Shown: positions 1 through 5,419 of the stretch, piece after piece
How the letters are laid out: the number at the start of each line of letters is the position of its first letter
Position numbering within the stretch: position 1 is the first letter of the stretch
Assembly (NCBI GenBank): GCA_900768525.1
Contig: CAAGDF010000080.1
Location: 1 to 6,183 of the forward strand
Length of the DNA stretch: 6,183 nt
Source of the DNA: Clostridia bacterium
GTDB taxonomy: Bacteria > Bacillota > Clostridia > Christensenellales > Borkfalkiaceae
Reading direction: 5' to 3'
The notes under the pieces: generated by a model
The model's database searches: none
What the model was told of the DNA's origin: nothing
What the model saw: the letters and a program-made list of their open reading frames with translations, nothing else
Translations under genes and position numbers: made by a program

Positions 1-126
1 AAAAGACGGCTTTAAGGCAACAGATTAGTGCAACCGTAAACGGTTATGCCCGAACGGTCGCGGAAAAGGACTAAAAAGTCGCCTTTTCGGTGGGTTCTAA
101 CGCTATCACCACTGGCTAAAGATGAC
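1..126 (+). other. Structured 3' end of an upstream transcription unit (RNA or gene tail, unidentified)
   Basis: This stretch runs into the terminator at 127-152, so it is the end of something transcribed on the + strand. It folds readily: AACCG/CGGTT pairs around a TAAA loop (32-45), GAAAAGG/CCTTTTC (63-69 with 82-88) encloses an inner ACT/AGT stem, and GGTG/CACC (89-92 with 107-110) follows. Such closely packed hairpins suggest the 3' part of a structured RNA. Alternatively, one frame is open from position 3 to a TAA at 72-74 and could be the last 23 codons of a protein, but the strongest hairpin overlaps that stop codon. I compared it by eye with RNase P RNA, tmRNA and SRP RNA and found no secure match. 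The minus-strand frame here has no ribosome site. Confidence 0.35.
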
Positions 127-152
127 AAAACCGCCTTATAAGCGGTTTTTTT
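127..152 (+). terminator. Intrinsic terminator before maf
   Basis: A perfect 8-bp stem AAAACCGC/GCGGTTTT (127-134 with 142-149) closes a 7-base loop and runs into seven consecutive T residues (146-152). It ends the upstream unit and insulates the maf promoter. Confidence 0.88.
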
Positions 153-278
153 GTGCGTTTTTTGCGGCGGTGGTGCACTAAATAAGTCGTAAAATCTGGC
201 GCGCATTGCGAAAATAAGGCAAAATGCGGCAAAAACTGCGTTTTGAACGGAAAAATATCGCCTTTTGAAAGCAAATTA
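153..278. other. Gene-free spacer between terminator and maf promoter
   Basis: No supported gene lies here. The only structure seen is a 6-bp inverted repeat CGCATT/AATGCG (202-207 with 223-228) with a 15-base loop and no T-tract. It may be chance in a sequence rich in GCG and AAAA runs. Confidence 0.4.
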
Positions 279-307
279 TTTACAAGTCGTGCCGATTGGT
301 GTATAAT
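279..307 (+). promoter_or_regulatory. Sigma-A type promoter of maf
   Basis: The -35 box TTTACA (279-284) and a perfect -10 box TATAAT (302-307) are 17 bases apart, the optimal spacing. Transcription should start about 313-315, on top of the ATG at 314, leaving essentially no 5' untranslated region. Confidence 0.85.
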
Positions 308-313
308 GTAACT

Positions 314-868
314 ATGATTATACTTGCAAGCAAATCGCCGAGGAGAAAAGAACTCCTCGGAGAGTTGAACGTAAAATTCGATATTATTCCCGCCGTCGGC
401 GAAGAAATGGTGGATAAAACGCTGTCAAAAAGCGAAATTGCAAGAAATATCGCCTTGCATAAAGCCAAAGAGGTGTTTGCGGCTCATCCCGATTGCATAG
501 TTATCGGTGCGGACACTATCGTGGTCTTGGGCGATGAAATTTTGCAAAAACCTAAAGACGACGCCGACGAACGCCGTATGCTTGAAGAGTTGTCGGGTGA
601 AACGCACTATGTGTATACCGGTTATGCGATGCTCTCGCCGTCGTTTGAAGAAAGCGGAGCGGACGTTACCGAGGTATACTTTAACCGCTTATCGGAAAAG
701 ACTATCGACGATTACGTTAAAAGCGGGTTAGGGCTTGACAAAGCAGGCGGGTACGGTATTCAGGACGGTTTTAATCTTGTGGAAAAAATAAACGGCAGTT
801 ATTCAAACGTGGTAGGGTTTCCGCAAGAGGTCTTTAAAGAACTTTTCAAAAAGCACAATATCGTTTAA
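314..868 (+). CDS. maf: Maf-family nucleoside triphosphate pyrophosphatase
   Basis: Maf proteins hydrolyse non-canonical nucleotides or dTTP/UTP to the monophosphate and pyrophosphate in the cytoplasm, and in Bacillus are linked to septum control. The 184-residue product has the family's usual length and its motifs in order: an N-terminal ASKSPRR loop (S6-R11), the GADT segment with the likely catalytic Asp67, a KP at 79-80, H98 and TG at 102-103, DKAGGYGIQ (142-150), and GSYSNVVGFP near the C terminus (161-170). The set fits the dTTP/UTP-type (YhdE-like) branch, which is family knowledge. The usual LGKP reads LQKP. I chose ATG 314 because the protein then starts MIILASKSPRR, exactly as Maf proteins do. 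An in-frame TTG at 296 lies upstream of the expected transcript start. No Shine-Dalgarno sequence precedes ATG 314, so translation is probably leaderless. An mreB-like gene follows after 164 bases. Confidence 0.95.
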   Translation: MIILASKSPRRKELLGELNVKFDIIPAVGEEMVDKTLSKSEIARNIALHKAKEVFAAHPDCIVIGADTIVVLGDEILQKPKDDADERRMLEELSGETHYVYTGYAMLSPSFEESGADVTEVYFNRLSEKTIDDYVKSGLGLDKAGGYGIQDGFNLVEKINGSYSNVVGFPQEVFKELFKKHNIV

Positions 869-875
869 AACCGAC

Positions 876-903
876 AAAAACGGGGCTATAGCACCGTTAA
901 TCG
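876..903 (+). repeat. Dispersed intergenic motif, copy 1
   Basis: A5 (876-880), five bases, CTATA (886-890), a 4-base spacer and CGTTAATCG (895-903), which differs from the commonest core CGATTATCG at two positions. It begins eight bases after the maf stop codon. A short CGGG/CCCG pairing (881-884 with 904-907) is possible, but no T-tract follows, so this copy is not a terminator on the + strand. Confidence 0.6.
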
Positions 904-949
904 CCCGTTGGTTATAAAAAACACACAATATTAAACTGTAAAACACGTA

Positions 950-982
950 TTCGGCTCGGTCGCATAAGCACACCGAACCGAA
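950..982. repeat. 11-bp inverted repeat upstream of the mreB-like gene
   Basis: The arms TTCGGCTCGGT (950-960) and ACCGAACCGAA (972-982) pair with one mismatch around an 11-base spacer. No T-tract follows, so it is not an intrinsic terminator. It sits 50 bases before the start codon and could be a leader hairpin or a repressor operator. A weak TTGGTT-18-TAAACT promoter match (908-937) lies just upstream. Confidence 0.6.
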
Positions 983-1032
983 AGAAAAAGGTTATCGGGG
1001 TCGCCCGCGGCGGCATAAAAGGAGCAAACAAG

Positions 1033-2046
1033 ATGAAACTTCCATCTATGGCAATCGATTTAGGATCGGCGAATACAAGAATGTATCAGCTCGGTACGGG
1101 CGTAGTGCTCGAAGAGCCGAGTTATATTGCGCTTGACGGCGATAGGCGGTCGGTAAGGTCGGTCGGGCAGGAGGCTAAAAGTCTGATCGGCAGGACGGTA
1201 GACGGAACAACCGTGCGCGCGCCCATATTCGAGGGCAACGTCAACGACGAGGGCGCAGCCGCTTTGATGCTTGACATTTTTTTGAATAAAGTTACGCTGA
1301 AAAGGCTCGGTAAACGTTCGCCCGTGCTGTTTTCCGTGCCGTGCGGTGCGGAAAACGCGATGATTAAAAAGTACGAAAAAGTGCTTAACGCCTGCGGAGT
1401 GTACGATGCGTTTTTTGTGGAATCTCCCGTTCTTACCGCTTTGGGGGCGGGCGTTCCGCTCACGCAGAGCAATCCTTGCTTTTTAATTGATATCGGAGGC
1501 GGAAGCACTAAAATGGCGTCGGTTTCGCTGGGCGGAGTTATTTCGGGCATCAGCGTCAACATGGGCGGAAAAACCATAGATAAAATGATAGTCGATTTTA
1601 TCGAGGACAGGTTCGGTTTGAAAGTCGGCGTGCTTACCGCCGAACTTGTTAAAATTCAGATAGGCAGTCTTTTGGAAAACGACAATACCGAAATTATCGT
1701 CAACGGCAGGGACTGCGAAAGCGGCAGACCGCGTGCGGTTGCCGTGCGTTCGTCCGATATTTTCGAGCCTATAAGGCGGTTTTTCGATAAAATTCTTCGC
1801 ATTGCCGATATGCTTATGGCAAAACTCCCTGCGGAAATTTCCGCCGATATTCGCCGTTCGGGCGTATATTTTGCGGGCGGCGGCGCAAGATTTCTAGGGC
1901 TTGAACAGTATTTTCATTATAACGCGGGTATTCGCGCAAACATTTGCGAGTATCCCGAACTTGCAACCGTGTGCGGTGCGGGTATCGTGTGCGGCAACGG
2001 TAAATTGCTTTCCTCGCTTAATTTAAAGCGTTCGGGTCGTATCTGA
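1033..2046 (+). CDS. mreB: MreB/Mbl-family bacterial actin homologue, possibly a divergent paralogue
   Basis: MreB proteins form membrane-bound filaments that guide cell-wall synthesis along the rod. This 337-residue protein has the normal family length and actin-fold nucleotide sites: phosphate-1 DLGSANT (9-15), EPS (28-30), phosphate-2 DIGGGSTK (153-160), SLGG (165-168), a GRD motif after the IIVN strand, and the adenosine loop FAGGGARFLGL near residue 280. ATG 1033 follows GGAG by eight bases and gives the typical MreB N terminus. Two departures stand out. MreB has two Glu before Pro in the catalytic segment (E130-E131 in Thermotoga numbering as I recall it), but here it reads V-E130-S131-P, so the presumed catalytic Glu is Ser. 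The Glu after the phosphate-2 motif is Lys160. The hydrophobic membrane loop seen in other MreBs is replaced by a basic TLKRLGKR stretch (88-95). maf next door supports an mre locus, but mreC and mreD are missing. Confidence 0.88.
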   Translation: MKLPSMAIDLGSANTRMYQLGTGVVLEEPSYIALDGDRRSVRSVGQEAKSLIGRTVDGTTVRAPIFEGNVNDEGAAALMLDIFLNKVTLKRLGKRSPVLFSVPCGAENAMIKKYEKVLNACGVYDAFFVESPVLTALGAGVPLTQSNPCFLIDIGGGSTKMASVSLGGVISGISVNMGGKTIDKMIVDFIEDRFGLKVGVLTAELVKIQIGSLLENDNTEIIVNGRDCESGRPRAVAVRSSDIFEPIRRFFDKILRIADMLMAKLPAEISADIRRSGVYFAGGGARFLGLEQYFHYNAGIRANICEYPELATVCGAGIVCGNGKLLSSLNLKRSGRI

Positions 2047-2087
2047 TATTTGCGTTTTTTGCATAAGCGAAAGCGTAATTAAAAAAA

Positions 2088-2104
2088 CTCCGCAAAAAGC
2101 GGGG
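2088..2104 (-). terminator. Possible minus-strand terminator hairpin overlapping repeat copy 2
   Basis: CTCCGC/GCGGGG (2088-2093 with 2099-2104) closes an A5 loop. Seven A residues (2081-2087) precede it, so on the minus strand the hairpin runs into T7, the pattern of an intrinsic terminator, although one pair becomes C-A there. On the + strand no T-tract follows, so read-through from the mreB-like gene is expected. No minus-strand gene is known to end here. Confidence 0.35.
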
Positions 2105-2121
2105 CTATAAGGCGATTATCG
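2094..2121 (+). repeat. Dispersed intergenic motif, copy 2
   Basis: A5 (2094-2098), six bases, CTATA (2105-2109), spacer AGG and the exact core CGATTATCG (2113-2121). It lies between the mreB-like gene and the next gene, 16 bases before the latter's ribosome site. Confidence 0.65.
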
Positions 2122-2148
2122 GCTATTTCATAAAACAAGGTGATAGAA

Positions 2149-2637
2149 ATGGATAAAGAACGAGCGATAGAAATTATTCAGAAAAGGCTTAAAGAATACG
2201 GCTCGAATGTATACGAATATCAGGGAGTGCGGTTTATTGCCATAAGAAACGAATTCGGCAAAAGCGACATGGCAATTACTTTCGGCGAGGAAAACATGAC
2301 TATGGAATTTGCCACGCAAGCCGCGCGTTTCGCTTACGGCGACGAAGAAGATATCGCAGTTCATGCCGAAAGATACTTAAAGGGCGAACTGTGCGCCGTG
2401 GAATTTTTCTTTAAAAACGAAGCGTTGTTCGGCGGTTCGCGGGAGGCTTCGGGTATGAACTTTTCCACCACGAAAGAGGTTTCCGATTGGTACGCGGGCA
2501 GTAACGAAGGGATTTCCGCGAATATAGATAAGTTCTTGAAAGAGCGTGAAATAACTGTTCTTTGTTCGCTGTGGACGGCTGCGCCCGATCGCATGGCTAA
2601 ATCAAACGCAAGCGGAGAAATGATCGATTGCGATTGA
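2149..2637 (+). CDS. Hypothetical protein, 162 residues
   Basis: I do not recognise this protein. It is probably cytoplasmic, with no signal peptide or membrane segment. An N-terminal amphipathic helix (about residues 2-16, AIEIIQKRLKEYG) is followed by alternating aromatic/hydrophobic strands (VYEYQGVRFIAIRNEF, MAITFGEENMTMEF), a charged helical stretch (DEEDIAVHAERYLKGE), and a second helix near residues 120-135. This reads as a small folded alpha/beta domain. ATG 2149 is preferred over the in-frame GTG at 2140 because AAGGTGAT (2137-2144), a good match to the 16S anti-Shine-Dalgarno, overlaps the GTG and is correctly spaced for the ATG. A 102-base gap without a + strand terminator separates it from the mreB-like gene, so co-transcription with maf and mreB is plausible, and a strong terminator follows. 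A role in cell shape would be guesswork from position only. Confidence 0.8.
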   Translation: MDKERAIEIIQKRLKEYGSNVYEYQGVRFIAIRNEFGKSDMAITFGEENMTMEFATQAARFAYGDEEDIAVHAERYLKGELCAVEFFFKNEALFGGSREASGMNFSTTKEVSDWYAGSNEGISANIDKFLKEREITVLCSLWTAAPDRMAKSNASGEMIDCD

Positions 2638-2657
2638 AACGCTTGTTTAATAACGAT

Positions 2658-2685
2658 AAAAAGTCGGTCTATATGTCGATTATCG
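2658..2685 (+). repeat. Dispersed intergenic motif, copy 3 (inside a terminator)
   Basis: A5 (2658-2662), six bases, CTATA (2669-2673), spacer TGT and the exact core CGATTATCG (2677-2685). It shares an exact 14-mer, CTATATGTCGATTA, with the minus-strand copy 4. Here the motif forms the left arm and loop of the terminator at 2666-2704. Confidence 0.7.
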
Positions 2686-2704
2686 GCATAAAGACCATTT
2701 TTTT
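2666..2704 (+). terminator. Bidirectional intrinsic terminator between convergent genes
   Basis: GGTCT (2666-2670) pairs with AGACC (2692-2696), then TATG (2672-2675) with CATA (2687-2690), then T-G, C-G and G-C pairs up to an ATTAT loop. There is one A-A mismatch. Seven T residues (2698-2704) follow on the + strand and five A residues (2658-2662) precede it, so it can end the + strand gene at 2637 and also transcripts from the minus-strand gene at 2791-3180. Confidence 0.85.
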
Positions 2705-2746
2705 ATATAAGTTATTTAGCAGCGCGAAAAACAATCGGCATTTTTG

Positions 2747-2768
2747 ACCGACATTGAAAAAGGTCGGT
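2747..2768. repeat. Short inverted repeat past the end of the minus-strand gene
   Basis: ACCGAC/GTCGGT (2747-2752 with 2763-2768) forms a 6-bp stem with a 10-base loop. It lies 23 bases beyond the stop of the minus-strand gene, but on that strand it is followed by CAAAAATG rather than T residues. At best it is a weak or processing hairpin. Confidence 0.4.
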
Positions 2769-2790
2769 TATTACCGAAAGATTAAAAATT

Positions 2791-3180
2791 TCAGTCCTCG
2801 TCTTTTTTCTTTATTTGTTTGGCGAGCGCATTGTGCCGATTGATAAATCTTACCATATCCGAACTGCCGTCGCTCTTTTTTTCGCTTGCGAGGTTTTTGC
2901 CGTTTTTTAAATCGATCGTGCTTTTTGGCGGTTTAACCGCTCGGGGCGAGGTAATCTGCCGCTTGTCGCTTTCCGCTAGAGTAAAAGGGTTATAGCTTTT
3001 CATAAAACTTTTTTGTTCGCCGCTGATGTTTTTTTCCGTATTTGAGGCTTTTGCGCCGTCGGAACCGCCGTTTGTTTGGTTTTCGTCGGTTTTGCCCGCG
3101 GCGTTGCCGCCGTCCGATTGACGATTGTTTTCCGCCCCCGTAAGTTTAGATATGAAATCGAGAATACTTGTTTTTTCCAT
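2791..3180 (-). CDS. Small low-complexity hypothetical protein, 129 residues
   Basis: I do not recognise this protein. It has a short hydrophobic helix-like N terminus (SILDFISKLTG, residues 5-15), then a disordered linker rich in Asn, Gly, Ser, Asp and Lys (about 16-58). A more specific patch, KSYNPFTLAESDK, covers 61-73, followed by a Pro/Lys segment. The end is a basic helix, MVRFINRHNALAKQIKKKDED (109-129). Two short ordered ends joined by a flexible linker suggest a tether or adaptor; this is inference only. There is no signal peptide, so it should be cytoplasmic. The start is secure: reading the minus strand, AGGAGGG (3184-3190) sits three bases before the ATG. It is convergent with the preceding gene and divergent from the lipoprotein gene. 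I could not find a convincing promoter for it. The overlapping + strand frame at 3076-3324 has no such support. Confidence 0.75.
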   Translation of the reverse strand: MEKTSILDFISKLTGAENNRQSDGGNAAGKTDENQTNGGSDGAKASNTEKNISGEQKSFMKSYNPFTLAESDKRQITSPRAVKPPKSTIDLKNGKNLASEKKSDGSSDMVRFINRHNALAKQIKKKDED

Positions 3181-3239
3181 AAACCCTCCTTTTTTCGGTG
3201 TGTTTTTAATGCGGACGTGCCTTTAAAGTTTTGGTTTTT

Positions 3240-3271
3240 GCGCGTTTTGTGCTGTTTGCCGAAAAATGCGC
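3240..3271. repeat. 9-bp inverted repeat between divergent genes
   Basis: GCGCGTTTT (3240-3248) pairs with AAAATGCGC (3263-3271), including one G-T wobble, around a 14-base loop. It lies in the shared upstream region of the minus-strand gene and the lipoprotein gene, before the latter's promoter. It could be an operator or part of the minus-strand leader. Confidence 0.45.
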
Positions 3272-3320
3272 GTCAAACGGGCGAAACGCGAACTTTTTTC
3301 GGTTTTTACATAATAAATAA

Positions 3321-3349
3321 TTGATTATTTTCTCTGATTAGTATATAAT
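3321..3349 (+). promoter_or_regulatory. Sigma-A type promoter of the lipoprotein gene
   Basis: TTGATT (3321-3326), a 17-base spacer and a perfect TATAAT (3344-3349). The expected start near 3356 leaves a leader of about 60 bases ending in the ribosome site AAAGGAG (3401-3407). Both hexamers match the promoter at 5510-5538, and TTGATTATT and TATATAAT are shared. Confidence 0.87.
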
Positions 3350-3415
3350 GTATGAGCGTATCCGGGATGATATGCAACTATAACCCCAAAATTCACTTCG
3401 AAAGGAGTAGAGGAA

Positions 3416-5020
3416 ATGAAAAAAATTATTGTAACGTTGCTGGCCGTGATAATGAGCTTAGGGCTTGTTTTTGCGGGCTGCAATCAATCGAGCACTCATT
3501 ATGAGAACAAACTTGACGGATTAGACGGAAAAGTTGCCTCCAACGGCGGTTTTGTCGTTGAAAAAGGCGACTACGTTTATTTTATAAACGGCGTTGCGGC
3601 TAATACGGACGACAACACTTTCGGTAAACCCGTTACCGGCGCGCTTGTAAGAGTTAAAAAGTCCGACCTTGCCAAAGTTGCCGACAGAGATACCGAAACC
3701 ACTGCCGAAACGCAGATGGTAATTCCTTCGTTGTTCGTTGCGGGCGATATGACCTCGGGTTTCTATATGTTCGACGATAAGAACAGCGTGTACTTCGCTT
3801 CTCCTTATACCGAAAAGAATAAAGCGGGCGAAGTCGAAAACAGCAAATTGAGCTTTGCGAGAGCTTCGCTCGACGGCAAAGAAAAGACCGTTATCGCCAC
3901 CGTTGACGACAATACCACCGTTTATCGCTACGTCGAAAAAGGCGGAACGGTTTACCTTATGATCAAAACCACTGTTAAGGACGAAAGATCGGACGACGAA
4001 ACCGCAACGCGCGCAGCAATAGTTGTTTACAATGCGGACAACGGCGAAAAAGTGTTCACCTCCGAAAAGGTCGGCGAGTACGATTTCGGCGAAGGAACGG
4101 ACATCTATTACACCGTTACTCCTTACGACGAAGAACTCGAACAGGAAGAAAAATATAATGACATTTACCGTTACGATTTAGGTGCCGAAAAGGCTGAACT
4201 CGTTGCCTCGGGCAAGGGTTCGCTCGACGCGACCGACGGTAAGGGCGAAGGTCTTACGGGTGCAACTTATTCCGTAATCAAAAACGGCAGCGACGCGCTT
4301 TATATCAAAGTTACTTATGTTGATACCTCGGTTGCTACCGTTACCGAATATCGCGCTTATATGAAGAAAGACGGCAAGGTTGAAAACGGCGGCACGGTCG
4401 AGGTTCTTAATCGCGGTTCGGCTAACTCTTCCAAGGTATTTGCAAACACCTCTTATTTTGTCAGCAAGAATTGCATTCTTTACCTTGACAGCACTTACGG
4501 TCTTTCCGCCTACAACTATCAGTTTGAAGGCACGCAGTACAACGGCGATCCTATCGTTGATAAAACCGCAAGTTTGTTCTGCGATAAAGACCTGAACGGA
4601 TACACCGTAAAATTCTGGAACGACGGTTATGTTTATCTGACCGATTCCAATAACTATTACTACAGAGTAAAAGTTATTGGCGAATTGATCAATGCCGACG
4701 GTACCGAACCTGCCGAAATGGGCGAGGGCAAAATTGAAAAGGTATGCGTTCTCGCAAGCTCCACAAGTTGGTATTTGCCCGAAGTAATCGGCGATTATTT
4801 CTTCTCGGTTTACACCGCTTCTCCCTATAACAGTCTTGTCTACGTTACCGATATCAAGACTACAAGCGATCTTAAAGATGAGGATATCGAAGAAATCAGA
4901 AAGGCCGAAAAAGCACCGGTAGAAGCGAATCTTTCTACTTGCGCGAGCAAGATTTCCGAAAGCATTCAAAAAACTATCGACGATTATATCAAAGACACTT
5001 TCGATAAGAAAGATAAATAA
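3416..5020 (+). CDS. Secreted lipoprotein, beta-propeller-like (DUF5050-like) repeats
   Basis: The N terminus is a textbook lipoprotein signal: MKK, a hydrophobic core, then VFAGC with the lipidated Cys at residue 22, so the 512-residue mature protein should be anchored on the outer face of the membrane. The body repeats short beta motifs of the form G-D/N-x-V-Y-F/L: GDYVYFING (51-59), KNSVYFASPY, GGTVYLMIKT, TDIYYTVTPY, DALYIKVTYV, CILYLDSTYG, DGYVYLTDSNNYYYRV and GDYFFSVYTASPYNSLVYV. Regular spacing of such strands is typical of beta-propellers, and the wording resembles DUF5050-type lipoproteins common in gut clostridia; that assignment is from memory. The last 45 or so residues are charged and helical. 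No catalytic motif is visible, so binding or sensing is likelier than enzymatic activity. The gene has its own promoter, a ribosome site eight bases before ATG 3416, tandem TAA stops and a strong terminator, so it is probably a single-gene unit. Confidence 0.9.
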   Translation: MKKIIVTLLAVIMSLGLVFAGCNQSSTHYENKLDGLDGKVASNGGFVVEKGDYVYFINGVAANTDDNTFGKPVTGALVRVKKSDLAKVADRDTETTAETQMVIPSLFVAGDMTSGFYMFDDKNSVYFASPYTEKNKAGEVENSKLSFARASLDGKEKTVIATVDDNTTVYRYVEKGGTVYLMIKTTVKDERSDDETATRAAIVVYNADNGEKVFTSEKVGEYDFGEGTDIYYTVTPYDEELEQEEKYNDIYRYDLGAEKAELVASGKGSLDATDGKGEGLTGATYSVIKNGSDALYIKVTYVDTSVATVTEYRAYMKKDGKVENGGTVEVLNRGSANSSKVFANTSYFVSKNCILYLDSTYGLSAYNYQFEGTQYNGDPIVDKTASLFCDKDLNGYTVKFWNDGYVYLTDSNNYYYRVKVIGELINADGTEPAEMGEGKIEKVCVLASSTSWYLPEVIGDYFFSVYTASPYNSLVYVTDIKTTSDLKDEDIEEIRKAEKAPVEANLSTCASKISESIQKTIDDYIKDTFDKKDK

Positions 5021-5038
5021 TAATTGATTGTTTGAATG

Positions 5039-5069
5039 AAACCGCACGGCGTTTAGGCGTGCGGTTTTT
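5039..5069 (+). terminator. Intrinsic terminator of the lipoprotein gene
   Basis: AAACCGCACG (5039-5048) pairs perfectly with CGTGCGGTTT (5058-5067) around a 9-base loop and ends in T5 (5065-5069). It lies 18 bases past the stop codon. A tract on the left arm gives it partial activity for minus-strand transcripts as well. Confidence 0.92.
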
Positions 5070-5071
5070 AT

Positions 5072-5098
5072 CGTTAATCGACATATAGGCTCGTTTTT
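5072..5098 (-). repeat. Dispersed intergenic motif, copy 4 (inverted)
   Basis: Read on the minus strand: A5, five bases, CTATA, spacer TGT, then CGATTAACG, one base from the common core. It begins three bases after the T-tract of the preceding terminator. Its 14-mer CTATATGTCGATTA (5075-5088, minus strand) is identical to copy 3. Confidence 0.68.
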
Positions 5099-5172
5099 CG
5101 CATAAATTACCATTGCTGTAATGCCGAACTTTAGGCGTTTTTTGCTGCCTTATTATTTATATATATAAGGTA

Positions 5173-5216
5173 AACAGCCGAATTTCGGCTTACGATATTG
5201 AGTATTTGCGGCTGTT
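5173..5216 (+). promoter_or_regulatory. Competing hairpins (attenuator-like) or operator
   Basis: AACAGCCG (5173-5180) can pair with CGGCTGTT (5209-5216), followed by GTTTTAT, a weak terminator pattern. The same left arm can instead pair locally, AGCCG (5176-5180) with CGGCT (5186-5190). The two folds exclude each other, as in attenuators. As DNA, the long inverted repeat spans the -35 box of the promoter at 5198-5226 and could be an operator. Confidence 0.4.
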
Positions 5217-5226
5217 GTTTTATAAT
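5198..5226 (+). promoter_or_regulatory. Orphan sigma-A type promoter, no gene directly downstream
   Basis: TTGAGT (5198-5203), a 17-base spacer and a perfect TATAAT (5221-5226), the same architecture as the three gene promoters in this window. Transcription would start near 5233, inside motif copy 5, and enter the overlapping inverted repeats at 5253-5299. No ribosome site with a credible reading frame follows, which points to a non-coding transcript or a long leader for the gene at 5609. Confidence 0.6.
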
Positions 5227-5251
5227 AAATCGGGCTATAGCGCGAATAACG
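5224..5251 (+). repeat. Dispersed intergenic motif, copy 5
   Basis: AATAAAT (5224-5230) in place of the A-tract, four bases, CTATA (5235-5239), spacer GCG, then CGAATAACG (5243-5251), two bases from the common core. It overlaps the -10 box and the expected start site of the orphan promoter. Confidence 0.5.
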
Positions 5252-5252
5252 G

Positions 5253-5299
5253 GCTTTTGCGGTTTTGCGATTTTAAAGTAGCAAAAGCGCAAAAATCGC
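5253..5299 (+). other. Interleaved inverted repeats, possible pseudoknot of a small RNA
   Basis: Two perfect 8-bp inverted repeats interleave. GCTTTTGC (5253-5260) pairs with GCAAAAGC (5281-5288), and GCGATTTT (5267-5274) pairs with AAAATCGC (5292-5299). The order A-B-A'-B' is that of a pseudoknot or of two mutually exclusive hairpins. The 3-base link between A' and B' is short for spanning an 8-bp stem, so the switching reading may be the better one. It begins about 20 bases after the expected start of the orphan promoter. Confidence 0.45.
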
Positions 5300-5419
5300 T
5301 TTCGGCGTGCGTTTTCGCGTAATTTTATTCGGTCAATCGGGATGTTTCGCTTATTTAATAATGTTTTATGCGAAAAATGATTAAAGGTTTAAAACTGCGT
5401 TTGTTTGGTTTGCGCTATT

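Noticed and set aside
12..206. A 64-codon minus-strand frame near the window start
   Set aside because: No ribosome site precedes its ATG, it crosses a strong + strand terminator, and its translation shows no recognisable features.
876..907. Motif copy 1 as the terminator of maf
   Set aside because: Only a four-pair CGGG/CCCG stem can form over a long loop and no T-tract follows.
1122..1577. A 151-codon minus-strand frame inside the mreB-like gene
   Set aside because: Shadow of a well-supported MreB-family gene, with no ribosome site.
1766..1787. A CTATAAGGCG string inside the mreB-like gene resembling motif copy 2
   Set aside because: Ten bases match but the CGATTATCG core is degraded and there is no A-tract. 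It is explained by the codons for Pro-Ile-Arg-Arg.
3076..3324. An 82-codon + strand frame overlapping the small minus-strand gene
   Set aside because: No ribosome site, and the minus-strand gene has a near-perfect one and a sensible composition.
4178..5113. A 311-codon open frame on the minus strand opposite the lipoprotein gene
   Set aside because: The + strand gene has a promoter, ribosome site, signal peptide and terminator. The minus frame has no ribosome site, runs through the terminator hairpin and its translation looks like a frame shadow of regular codon use.
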